Shown: positions 41,725 through 49,538 of the stretch, one piece after another
Numbering within the stretch: the stretch's first letter is position 1
How the letters are laid out: each line of letters opens with the position of its first letter
Origin: Syntrophaceae bacterium
GTDB taxonomy: Bacteria > Desulfobacterota > Syntrophia > Syntrophales > Smithellaceae
Reading direction: 5' to 3'
Length of the DNA stretch: 54,743 nt
Assembly (NCBI GenBank): GCA_025355345.1
Contig: JANXZU010000053.1
Span: forward strand, 1 to 54,743
Notes under the pieces: generated by a model
The model's input: only the letters and a program-made list of their open reading frames with translations
What the model was told of the DNA's origin: nothing
Databases searched by the model: none
Program-made: the position numbers and the translations under genes

Positions 41725-42509
41725 CTAAAGAGCCGCGAATAAAAAATATGCGCATCAAAAAAGGTATTTTTTTATTACCAAACCTTATTACTACGGCCAG
41801 TTTGTTTGCCGGTTTCTATTCCATGATCGCTTCCGTCCAGGAAAAATATTACATTGCTGCCATAGCAATTTTAGTTTCCCTTGTTTTTGATGGGCTCGAT
41901 GGCCGTATTGCCCGAATGACCAATACAACCAGTAAATTTGGCGCGGAATACGATTCACTATCGGATTTGATTGCCTTTGGGGTTGCTCCTGCTTTACTGG
42001 CTTATATTTGGGCAATGTCAGTAGATGGCAAACTAGGTTGGATGGCCGGATTTTTATTTGTGGCTTGCGGGGCGCTTAGATTGGCGCGTTTCAATATTCA
42101 GATTGGCATAATTGACAGCAAAGTATTTAACGGGCTGCCGATTCCTGCCGCTGCTTCCGTCATAGCTACTACAGTTATATATTTTAATTTTATTGGCATT
42201 GAAGGAAAATATATCAATTCTTATTTAACCTATTTTGTTATATTATTAGCATTGCTGATGGTCAGTAATATTAAATATTATAGTTTCAAGGGTATGAATC
42301 TGCGTTCCCGTGTGCCCTTTACTTTCATCCTGCTTGTTGTTGCCGTTTTTTTGATCATCTATTACAAACCTGAGATTATGGCTTTTATAATTATGGCGGG
42401 ATACGCAATTTCAGGTCCTGTTTGGTGGGTGATGAAGTTAGGATATAAAATAATCCAGAGGGCAAAGGAAAAGAAAAATTTACAGCAACAACCTGAACAT
42501 GATAAGTAA
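41721..42509 (+). CDS. pssA: CDP-diacylglycerol-serine O-phosphatidyltransferase
   Basis: A 262-residue membrane enzyme that makes phosphatidylserine, the substrate of Psd next door. The CDP-alcohol phosphotransferase signature is complete (DGLDGRIAR then GAEYDSLSD, that is D-G-x2-A-R-x8-G-x3-D-x3-D). Six to eight hydrophobic segments follow. Translation is coupled to psd by overlap. Confidence 0.96.
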   Translation: MTKEPRIKNMRIKKGIFLLPNLITTASLFAGFYSMIASVQEKYYIAAIAILVSLVFDGLDGRIARMTNTTSKFGAEYDSLSDLIAFGVAPALLAYIWAMSVDGKLGWMAGFLFVACGALRLARFNIQIGIIDSKVFNGLPIPAAASVIATTVIYFNFIGIEGKYINSYLTYFVILLALLMVSNIKYYSFKGMNLRSRVPFTFILLVVAVFLIIYYKPEIMAFIIMAGYAISGPVWWVMKLGYKIIQRAKEKKNLQQQPEHDK

Positions 42510-42538
42510 TTCAGGACTCTAAGCGGACTACGGAAAAT

Positions 42539-43108
42539 ATGCGCATAATCGGAGGAATGGCTAAAGGGAGAGCGCTACATTTCCCTGCCGGATCTAAAGA
42601 AAGGCCGACTTCTGATTTTTTACGTGAAGCTCTTTTGAATATATTGGGTCCTGTTGTGGACAAATCATTTCTCGATCTTTTTGCCGGTTCCGGTAGCGTT
42701 GGTTTGGAGGCAGCCAGTCGCGGAGCAAAAGGCGTTTATTTTATTGAAAAAGATAAAATCCTTGCTGCTGTTGCACAAAAGAATATTGAGAGTTGTAGCT
42801 TTGAAAAGAAATGCCGCATCATCAACGCTGATATCCGGACGGGTTTAAACGATCTTTTAAGAAAAAAATGTAAGTTTGATATTGTATTTGCCGATCCGCC
42901 CTACAACAAGGGTCTGGTGGAAGCAACAATAAAGTTATTGAAGGAATATCCTGTTTTTCAAGAGGATGCTCTTATAGTAATTCAACATTCGACCAGAGAG
43001 GATTTGGGCTTATTTTCGGTGGAAGGTATTAACAGAGAAGCTGTTTGGCATCAGATCGATCAAAGGACATATGGTGATAATGCCATTTCTTTTTTAAAGA
43101 TGGAGTAG
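42539..43108 (+). CDS. rsmD: 16S rRNA (guanine(966)-N(2))-methyltransferase RsmD
   Basis: A 189-residue methyltransferase. MRIIGGMAKGR and RPTSDFLREALLNIL are RsmD N-terminal motifs; DLFAGSGSVGLEAASRGA is the SAM-binding motif and FADPPYNKG the catalytic DPPY. Length is normal. It precedes coaD by two bases, the common rsmD-coaD pair. Confidence 0.96.
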   Translation: MRIIGGMAKGRALHFPAGSKERPTSDFLREALLNILGPVVDKSFLDLFAGSGSVGLEAASRGAKGVYFIEKDKILAAVAQKNIESCSFEKKCRIINADIRTGLNDLLRKKCKFDIVFADPPYNKGLVEATIKLLKEYPVFQEDALIVIQHSTREDLGLFSVEGINREAVWHQIDQRTYGDNAISFLKME

Positions 43109-43110
43109 AA

Positions 43111-43629
43111 ATGACACAAGAAAAATTTGCTAACAGAATTGCAATTTATCCGGGCTCTTTTGATCCCATTACAAATGGGCATGTGGATCTTATCAAAAGA
43201 GGAATAAGATTATTTGACGAAGTCATTGTTTTGGTCGCTTATAATCCGAATAAATCTTATCTCTTTTCTGTGGAAGAAAGAGAACAGTTTATTCGTGAAA
43301 TATTCAGTGACAATAGTGGTGTCAGAGTTGACAGCCACAGCGGACTGCTTGTAGATTATTTGAAAAGTTCAGGCGCCAGCGTGATATTAAGAGGTATGCG
43401 TGCCGTATCTGATTTTGAATACGAATTTCAAATGGCTCTGATGAACCGGCGACAAACCAGAGAAGTGGAGACCGTATTTCTCATGAGCGGATTCAAATGG
43501 TTTTATTCTAGTTCTAAATTGATCAAAGAAGTGGCCAGTATGGGAGGATCCGTAAAGGGTTTGGTGCCGGAAAATGTACACCGTGGGTTGATGGAGAAAT
43601 TCAATCGACGAACAGGCAGTAGAGTTTGA
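43111..43629 (+). CDS. coaD: phosphopantetheine adenylyltransferase
   Basis: CoaD makes dephospho-CoA from 4'-phosphopantetheine and ATP. The 172-residue protein has YPGSFDPITNGHVDL with the T-x-G-H motif at 21-24, RGMRAVSDFEYEFQMALMN and YSSSKLIKEVASMGGSV, a slight variant of the usual ISST motif. The last ~10 codons run into the aminotransferase remnant in another phase. Confidence 0.97.
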   Translation: MTQEKFANRIAIYPGSFDPITNGHVDLIKRGIRLFDEVIVLVAYNPNKSYLFSVEEREQFIREIFSDNSGVRVDSHSGLLVDYLKSSGASVILRGMRAVSDFEYEFQMALMNRRQTREVETVFLMSGFKWFYSSSKLIKEVASMGGSVKGLVPENVHRGLMEKFNRRTGSRV

Positions 43630-43765
43630 AGCTGGTGACCTTGATGAAAAACACGTGACTGCGTTTGGCAGCGATGATCATATCAACTTATTTTATGCTA
43701 CTTCGTTGAAGAATTTTGAAGAAGTCGCGAAAAGAATAAAAAATGCTATAGCCAAGTTGGACTAG
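43625..43765 (+). pseudogene. C-terminal remnant of a class I aminotransferase
   Basis: In the gap between coaD and the purF-like gene one frame encodes FEAGDLDEKHVTAFGSDDHI and then NLFYATSLKNFEEVAKRIKN up to a TAG at 43763-43765. This matches the end of fold-type I aspartate/aromatic aminotransferases, where AFG-x-GH-IRLSYATS-x-ENIEEALKRI is the common pattern. The frame is closed upstream by a TGA at 43589, so at most ~58 codons remain and the PLP site is gone. The gene has been deleted except for its tail. Confidence 0.75.
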
Positions 43766-43783
43766 CTAAGAAGGAAGTGCAAA

Positions 43784-45187
43784 ATGGGCGGTATCTTCGG
43801 AGTAGTATCAAATCAAAGCTGTGTGCAAACTCTGTTTTACGGTACTGATTATCACTCGCACCTAGGCACAGAAAATGGCGGGATGGCAGTATTCGGAGAT
43901 AAAGGATTTTATAATACTATTCACGGTATATCACAGGCACAATTCAAATCACGTTTTGTCGATGACTATAAAAAGATGGATGGTTATTACGGCATTGGTG
44001 CGATTGATGATGAGTCTCCCCAGCCTCTGATATTCCGCTCCAAATTTGGTGTTTACGCTGTTGTAGCAACAGGTCTCATCACCAATAAAAACGAACTGGT
44101 AGGAGAGCTTCTCAATGAAGGGGTTTCTTTCAGCGAAATTACCGGTGGTGGCATCAATAACTCGGAGCTCGTTGCCTGCCTGATTAATCGCGGCGATAAT
44201 ATAGTGGAAGGAATAGCTTCCATGCGCGGCATTATTGAAGGTTCTATTTGTGTTTTAGTCATGACTGAAAAAGGGATTTATGCGGCGCGTGACAAGTATG
44301 GTCGTTTTCCTCTGGCTGTGGGGAAAAGTAAAGATTTAACAAAGCAATCCTACGTTGTAGCGACAGAAGCAAGCTCATTTGAAAATTTGGGCTATGAGTT
44401 GATGCAATTTATTGGGCCCGGTGAAATTCTCCTTTTGACCGATGATGGCGTCTCGCAAATGAAGCCAGAAGGACAGGAAAAGAAAGTTTGTTCTTTTCTG
44501 TGGATATATACAGGTTCCCCCTCATCCACTTACGAGGGTATCAGTGTTGAAAAAACAAGGGAAATGTGCGGCAGATATTTAGCCAAGCGCGATAACGTTC
44601 AGGCAGATTTTGTTTCCGGTGTACCGGACTCCGGGGTTGGCCATGCTATCGGTTACGCAATGGAGGCAGGCATTCCATATCGTCGGCCATTGGTGAAATA
44701 TACACCAGGTTACGGTCGTAGTTACACCCCGCCCAGCCAGGAAATTCGAGACCTTGTGGCCACGATGAAGCTTATTGCCGTGCGTGAAATAATCAATGGA
44801 AATCGTATGATAATTTGTGATGACTCTATCGTACGCGGCACGCAATTAAAAAACTATACTATAAAAAAATTGTGGGACAATGGCGCAAAAGAAATTCATG
44901 TGCGTCCAGCATGTCCGCCGCTTATGTTTCCTTGTATTTATGCGGCATCTACACGATCTACAACAGAACTGGCGTGTAGGAAAGCCATTTTGGCGTTGGA
45001 AGGCAAAGAGATTGACGATCCAGCGGATTACCTGGATACGAATTCGGCAAAGCACGCAAAGATGATTGATTGGATTAGAAAAGATATAAATGTTACATCG
45101 CTCAAATATCAGACTATTGACGACATGATCGCTGCAATCGGCCTTCCGGCAGACCAACTATGCCTGCATTGCTGGCAGGGAAAATAA
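43784..45187 (+). CDS. purF: amidophosphoribosyltransferase-like protein lacking the catalytic N-terminal Cys
   Basis: A 467-residue PurF homologue. PurF makes 5-phosphoribosylamine from PRPP and glutamine. The phosphoribosyltransferase half is intact, with RMIICDDSIVRGTQLKN as the PRPP loop, SGVPDSGVGHAIGYA, and a C-terminal CLHCWQGK. In the glutaminase half, however, the protein starts MGGIFGVVSN where the family has MCGIFG: the N-terminal nucleophile Cys2 is Gly. The codons are ATG GGC GGT and no other start fits. It may use ammonia directly or have another role. AAGGAAG lies eight bases before the ATG. The aminotransferase remnant lies just upstream. Confidence 0.85.
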   Translation: MGGIFGVVSNQSCVQTLFYGTDYHSHLGTENGGMAVFGDKGFYNTIHGISQAQFKSRFVDDYKKMDGYYGIGAIDDESPQPLIFRSKFGVYAVVATGLITNKNELVGELLNEGVSFSEITGGGINNSELVACLINRGDNIVEGIASMRGIIEGSICVLVMTEKGIYAARDKYGRFPLAVGKSKDLTKQSYVVATEASSFENLGYELMQFIGPGEILLLTDDGVSQMKPEGQEKKVCSFLWIYTGSPSSTYEGISVEKTREMCGRYLAKRDNVQADFVSGVPDSGVGHAIGYAMEAGIPYRRPLVKYTPGYGRSYTPPSQEIRDLVATMKLIAVREIINGNRMIICDDSIVRGTQLKNYTIKKLWDNGAKEIHVRPACPPLMFPCIYAASTRSTTELACRKAILALEGKEIDDPADYLDTNSAKHAKMIDWIRKDINVTSLKYQTIDDMIAAIGLPADQLCLHCWQGK

Positions 45188-45274
45188 TTTCATCCTGCAA
45201 TAAACAAAATTAACACCTGAAGATAAATATCGACACCACAAACCAGTTTTTTTGCTGTCATAATTTCTATGTCA

Positions 45275-45286
45275 ACTATCCATAGT
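45275..45286. promoter_or_regulatory. operator candidate 1 (ACTAT-CC-ATAGT)
   Basis: Perfect palindrome with five-base arms ACTAT/ATAGT, ten bases upstream of the -35 box. The same half-site recurs at 45321-45333 across the -10 box. Confidence 0.5.
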
Positions 45287-45296
45287 CTGTATTTCA

Positions 45297-45325
45297 TTGA
45301 CATATAATACCTGGTTTCGTATAGT
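45297..45325 (+). promoter_or_regulatory. sigma-70 promoter for the two-cluster ferredoxin gene
   Basis: TTGACA (45297-45302), a 17-nt spacer and TATAGT (45320-45325) are close to consensus. It is one of the best promoters in the window. Confidence 0.75.
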
Positions 45326-45333
45326 TCAACTAT
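45321..45333. promoter_or_regulatory. operator candidate 2 (ATAGTT-C-AACTAT)
   Basis: Perfect palindrome with six-base arms that overlaps the -10 box, as expected for a repressor site. Its centre is about 46 bases from that of operator candidate 1, so a dimeric regulator could bind both. Confidence 0.5.
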
Positions 45334-45535
45334 GAACAAGCAATGTCTTGTCATAAATAGCAAAGCCTTTCTTGTATACGAAGTCTTTGTTTTTGCAGCT
45401 AATCTAAATCACTCCGATAATCAGGATGCCTGAATGCTGAATTTTCATGGCAGCGTACATAATTAATGCGAAAGAAATAAAATGCCTTGAATTAATTAAA
45501 CTATTACAGAAATACGAATGGAGGATTAAGGTAGT

Positions 45536-46462
45536 ATGATTCTGGAATTCATGAATGTCCAAACCTTTGTGCATGGTTTACTACTCAATAGCTTCAGTCT
45601 GATGCTTGCTGGACATGTCGCCTTCGGCAGGAACAAGCTTGTTCCCATCGGCAGGATTCATTACGTCTTGCACTGGCTCTACGGGAAATACGAACCCTGG
45701 ATCCTGCGCCTGACGGATTGGTTACTACGCAAAAAGTTCATCACTGATACGCTGGCAGGCCGAGCACTTCTCTACATCCTGGCGTCCATCTCCCACTACC
45801 TGCCGCATGGTATTGTCGTGCCGACATTATCGGCTGTCAATCTTATCCGGTTTATTGAAAGCCTACAGGGCGAAGAAAATTCACCCAAACTTGCGGTGGG
45901 GCCCTGTGTGTGTCAAAAGGCGCTTGACCGTTGGCAAGAACCTTCCTGCAAGGATATCGTCGTCCTGTATGGTGCAGAAATATACCTGCATCTCAATCTG
46001 GGCTACAGGATTATCAACGCTGATGAGGCGGTCGCAATTCTTGAACAGTGTCGGGATGCCGGCCTTGTCCATTCCCTGGACTTCTGCATGCAGTCCGGCC
46101 AATGGCATTTTGTGATCTGCAACTGCGATCGGGACATCTGCGTTTTGGTGCGCACATTCCAGATAACGGGCAAAATGATCTATCCCGGTCCGCTCACCGT
46201 CAAGCAGAACAAGGAGCATTGCCTTGGATCCGAAGTTTGCGGCCAGTGTGTAAAAATCTGCATGTTCGGCGCAAATTCAATCCGGGACAAAGCCATCCAT
46301 CTCGACGATCGAAAATGTCTCGGTTGCGGGCAGTGCGTGCGCGTCTGCCGAGGTAATGCACGTGAAGTGCTCAGGCGGGTTGAATATACGCATGAAAACG
46401 TTATTCCCGTTCAGGTGCTGTTGAAGGGAATGGAGATCTGGAACGGGAATAAAACTGCATGA
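45536..46462 (+). CDS. two-[4Fe-4S]-cluster ferredoxin-type protein with a hydrophobic N-terminal part
   Basis: A 308-residue protein. Residues ~1-120 are rich in Leu, Trp and His and may contact the membrane. The middle holds GPCVCQKAL and ICNCDRDIC, extra cysteines that could bind another metal or cluster. The C-terminal part has two cluster motifs: C229-C235-C238-C242, with an odd C-x5-C start, and a regular C261-C264-C267-C271. It lacks any catalytic domain I know. Third positions are visibly richer in G and C than in the neighbours, which suggests transfer. It is a single gene with its own promoter. Confidence 0.8.
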   Translation: MILEFMNVQTFVHGLLLNSFSLMLAGHVAFGRNKLVPIGRIHYVLHWLYGKYEPWILRLTDWLLRKKFITDTLAGRALLYILASISHYLPHGIVVPTLSAVNLIRFIESLQGEENSPKLAVGPCVCQKALDRWQEPSCKDIVVLYGAEIYLHLNLGYRIINADEAVAILEQCRDAGLVHSLDFCMQSGQWHFVICNCDRDICVLVRTFQITGKMIYPGPLTVKQNKEHCLGSEVCGQCVKICMFGANSIRDKAIHLDDRKCLGCGQCVRVCRGNAREVLRRVEYTHENVIPVQVLLKGMEIWNGNKTA

Positions 46463-46631
46463 AACAGGCAAATGTATGAAAAGGAACGTCGGGGAATTGT
46501 CGGAGACAGCAAAGACTTGTCATGACAGTTTTGCCTGGATCATTAGTGATGTTGGATACAGCAAGTGGTAGACTTAAATTTTGTTATTCAAGTAGAGCGT
46601 TAATGCTTGCTTGTTTTAGCCAAATTACCCA

Positions 46632-46660
46632 TTGCTGAAGATCAATTCGCATGTTATAAA
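46632..46660 (+). promoter_or_regulatory. possible promoter for ispG-proS
   Basis: TTGCTG (46632-46637), a 17-nt spacer and TATAAA (46655-46660). The -10 box is good and the -35 box is weak. It lies 38 bases upstream of the chosen ispG start. Confidence 0.35.
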
Positions 46661-46697
46661 TTAATTTACTCAATAAATAGTCGGAAAGTTGGTGCCG

Positions 46698-47783
46698 ATG
46701 GTGCAATTATCTTCAGTAAAGAAACGAGAAACAAGAAAGATCAATCTCGGTAATGTGCAAATAGGCGGTGGGGCGTCCATCGCAGTCCAGTCCATGACTA
46801 ATACAGACACTCGTGATGTGGAGGCAACTGTAACCCAAATCCACGCACTGGAAGAACTTGGTTGTGAGATCATACGTATCGCCGTTCCCGATAACGAAGC
46901 TGTAGAGGCGATTCCATTAATTAAGAAGAGAATTCAGATCCCACTGATTGCTGATATTCATTTTCATTACCAATTGGCGATTGATGCAATAAAGAAGGGT
47001 GCTGATGGAATTAGGATTAATCCGGGCAATATCTTCAAAGATAGAATCCGTGAAATTGTCTCCGTGGCGAAGGAACGCGAAACTGTAATCCGTATCGGAG
47101 TCAATGCTGGTTCGCTGCAGAAAGATCTGGTTCTGCAATATGGTGGTGTTACTGCGGAAGCTCTGTTTGTGAGCGCAATGCGCAATATTGAAATGTTTGA
47201 GGATATGGGGTTTGGTCTGATTAAATTGTCTGTGAAATCATCGGATGTAACCACTATGATTGAAGCATATCGGGCAATTGCTGCAAAAACTGATTATCCT
47301 CTGCATCTCGGTGTTACTGAGGCGGGAACATTAGTAGATGCAGCAGTTAAATCTGCGCTGGGTATAGGAAATCTTCTTTACGATGGTATTGGTGATACAA
47401 TTAGAGTTTCAGTTACCGGCAGTCCTGTATTGGAAATTCCTGTTGCCTATAGTATTTTACGCGCCTTAAAAATAAGACAAGTTGGTCCGGAGTTAGTTTC
47501 CTGTCCCACATGCGGGCGCTGCCAAATTGATCTTTTAGGCCTGACAGAAAAAGTCGAAAAGGCGCTTAACGGCAGAAAGAAATATGTAAAAGTAGCTTTG
47601 ATGGGTTGTGTTGTCAACGGACCGGGAGAGGCTGCTGATGCGGATATCGGTATTGCCGGAGGACGCGGTTTCGGTATGCTTTTTAAAAAAGGAGTAGCGT
47701 ATAAGCGGGTTGAAGAAAATCAGTTTGTTTCCGTTTTACTCGAAGAAATTAAATTAATGGATGAGGAAAAGAAGGGGGTGTAA
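46698..47783 (+). CDS. ispG: 4-hydroxy-3-methylbut-2-enyl diphosphate synthase (IspG)
   Basis: IspG is the penultimate enzyme of the MEP isoprenoid pathway and carries a [4Fe-4S] cluster. The protein (361 residues from the ATG at 46698) has VQSMTNTDTRDVEATV at the front, a TIM-barrel core, and the C-terminal cluster domain with VSCPTCGRCQID and MGCVVNGPGEA. The TTG three codons upstream is an alternative start. GGAAAG precedes the ATG. The stop and the proS start overlap (TAATG). Confidence 0.97.
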   Translation: MVQLSSVKKRETRKINLGNVQIGGGASIAVQSMTNTDTRDVEATVTQIHALEELGCEIIRIAVPDNEAVEAIPLIKKRIQIPLIADIHFHYQLAIDAIKKGADGIRINPGNIFKDRIREIVSVAKERETVIRIGVNAGSLQKDLVLQYGGVTAEALFVSAMRNIEMFEDMGFGLIKLSVKSSDVTTMIEAYRAIAAKTDYPLHLGVTEAGTLVDAAVKSALGIGNLLYDGIGDTIRVSVTGSPVLEIPVAYSILRALKIRQVGPELVSCPTCGRCQIDLLGLTEKVEKALNGRKKYVKVALMGCVVNGPGEAADADIGIAGGRGFGMLFKKGVAYKRVEENQFVSVLLEEIKLMDEEKKGV

Positions 47784-49507
47784 TGCGTTATTCGGAAATG
47801 CACTTGCCCACAGCAAGGGAGATTCCTTCTGATGCTGAGGTTACAAGCCACCAGCTTATGATACGAGCTGGAATGATCAGGAAATTAACCAGTGGTATAT
47901 ATTCTTATCTACCTCTGGGATATAGAGTTATTCGCAAGGTGGAACAGATTGTGCGCGAAGAGATGAATAGGGCGGGTGCGCAGGAAGTTCATTTGCCAAT
48001 GGTTCAACCGGTAGAACTATGGCAGGAATCAGGCCGTTGGATACATTATGGCAAGGAACTTTTGAGATTTCGTGATCGTCATGAACGCGAATATTGTCTT
48101 GGACCAACTCACGAAGAAGTAATCACCGATTTAATACGTAATGATATAAAAACCTATCGGCAATTACCACGTAACCTTTATCAGATTCAGACTAAATTTC
48201 GTGATGAAGTACGACCGCGTTTTGGTGTGATGCGTTGCCGCGAATTTGGGATGAAGGACGCGTATAGCTATGATGCCGATGAGGCGGGCGCGGAAAAAAG
48301 TTATGAGAAAATGTTTGTTGCCTATAATAATATTTTCAACCGTTGTGGTTTGAAATTCCGTCCGGTAGAAGCTGATTCGGGCAGCATTGGCGGAAAATAT
48401 TCGCATGAGTTTATGGTGATGGCCGATTCCGGTGAAGATGCCATTGTGTTTTGTGAGAAATGCGCTTATGCCGCTAATTTAGAAAAAGCTGAAATTGGAG
48501 AACCGGAAAAGAAAAATATAGCGGAAAAAGATTGGCTGTCGCTGGAATCTGTTCATACACCTGATGCGTGTACAATTGAGGAAGTAAGTGCATTTTTAAA
48601 AGTAAAACCGCAGGATATTGTAAAAACTCTGATTTATAATGCTGACGGGAAGTCTTGCGCAGTGCTTATTCGCGGGGATCAGGATGTCAACGAAATCAAA
48701 GTTAAAAACTATCTGGGAACCGCAGAGTTGGAACTGGCTGATGAAGGAATGATTCTGAAGGTAACCGATGCTCCGCGTGGATTTGCCGGAGCCGTGAAAA
48801 TTAATACGCGTGTAATTGCCGATTATTCAGTAATGAACATGATCAATTTTGTGACAGGTGCAAATAAACAAGACTATCATTTTAAAAATGTTAATATTGG
48901 CAGAGATTTTAATGTTGAAGCATTTATTGATTTACGAGTTGCGCAAGAAAATGATTCTTGCCCGCGTTGCGGAGGTAAAATTAAATTTGCTCGTGGTATT
49001 GAAGTGGGTCACGTTTTTAAGCTTGGAACAAAGTATAGCAAAGCAATGAAGGCAGCTTTTCTGGATAAAGACGGCCAGGAGAAGATTATGATTATGGGAT
49101 GCTACGGGATTGGTATAGGCCGCACTGTTGCAGCCTGCATTGAGCAAAATTTCGATGAAAACGGGATTATCTGGCCCATGCCTTTGGCGCCATATCAGGT
49201 AATTATTACACCTGTAAATATTAATGAAGAAGAAGTAATGAAAGCTTCGGAAAGTATATATGCCTCTATGCTTGCTTGCGGCATAGAGGTAATATTAGAT
49301 GATCGCGATGAGAGAGCAGGTGTTAAATTTAAGGATGCTGATTTGATTGGAATCCCGATTCGAATTACTGTTGGACAAAAGAATCTTGCGCAGGGAAATA
49401 TTGAATTAAAAATTAGAAAAACAGCGGAAAACAGGCTTTATCCATTGCAGAAAATAGTTGAAGAAGTAAAAGCATTGATAGATCAGGAGCTAAATCCCGC
49501 CGCTTAG
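47783..49507 (+). CDS. proS: prolyl-tRNA synthetase (bacterial type)
   Basis: A 574-residue class II synthetase. The catalytic core carries motif 2 (TKFRDEVRPRFGVMRCREF, family RDE-x-RPRFG-x-x-R) and motif 3 (GCYGIGIGRTVAA). Residues ~225-385 are the YbaK-like editing insert (VHTPDACTIEEVSAFL) that removes mischarged alanine, as in the E. coli type. The anticodon-binding domain closes the protein. It is coupled to ispG. Confidence 0.98.
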   Translation: MRYSEMHLPTAREIPSDAEVTSHQLMIRAGMIRKLTSGIYSYLPLGYRVIRKVEQIVREEMNRAGAQEVHLPMVQPVELWQESGRWIHYGKELLRFRDRHEREYCLGPTHEEVITDLIRNDIKTYRQLPRNLYQIQTKFRDEVRPRFGVMRCREFGMKDAYSYDADEAGAEKSYEKMFVAYNNIFNRCGLKFRPVEADSGSIGGKYSHEFMVMADSGEDAIVFCEKCAYAANLEKAEIGEPEKKNIAEKDWLSLESVHTPDACTIEEVSAFLKVKPQDIVKTLIYNADGKSCAVLIRGDQDVNEIKVKNYLGTAELELADEGMILKVTDAPRGFAGAVKINTRVIADYSVMNMINFVTGANKQDYHFKNVNIGRDFNVEAFIDLRVAQENDSCPRCGGKIKFARGIEVGHVFKLGTKYSKAMKAAFLDKDGQEKIMIMGCYGIGIGRTVAACIEQNFDENGIIWPMPLAPYQVIITPVNINEEEVMKASESIYASMLACGIEVILDDRDERAGVKFKDADLIGIPIRITVGQKNLAQGNIELKIRKTAENRLYPLQKIVEEVKALIDQELNPAA

Positions 49508-49538
49508 TTGCGGCAATCAAAACCAGTTGGGAACCTTC

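Larger units (their letters stand above)
45188..45535. other. AT-rich intergenic region before the two-cluster ferredoxin gene
   Basis: No gene that I can support. It carries one strong plus-strand promoter (45297-45325) and two palindromes with the same half-site. The leader from the expected transcription start (~45332) to the ATG at 45536 is about 200 bases and has no recognised riboswitch. Confidence 0.55.
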
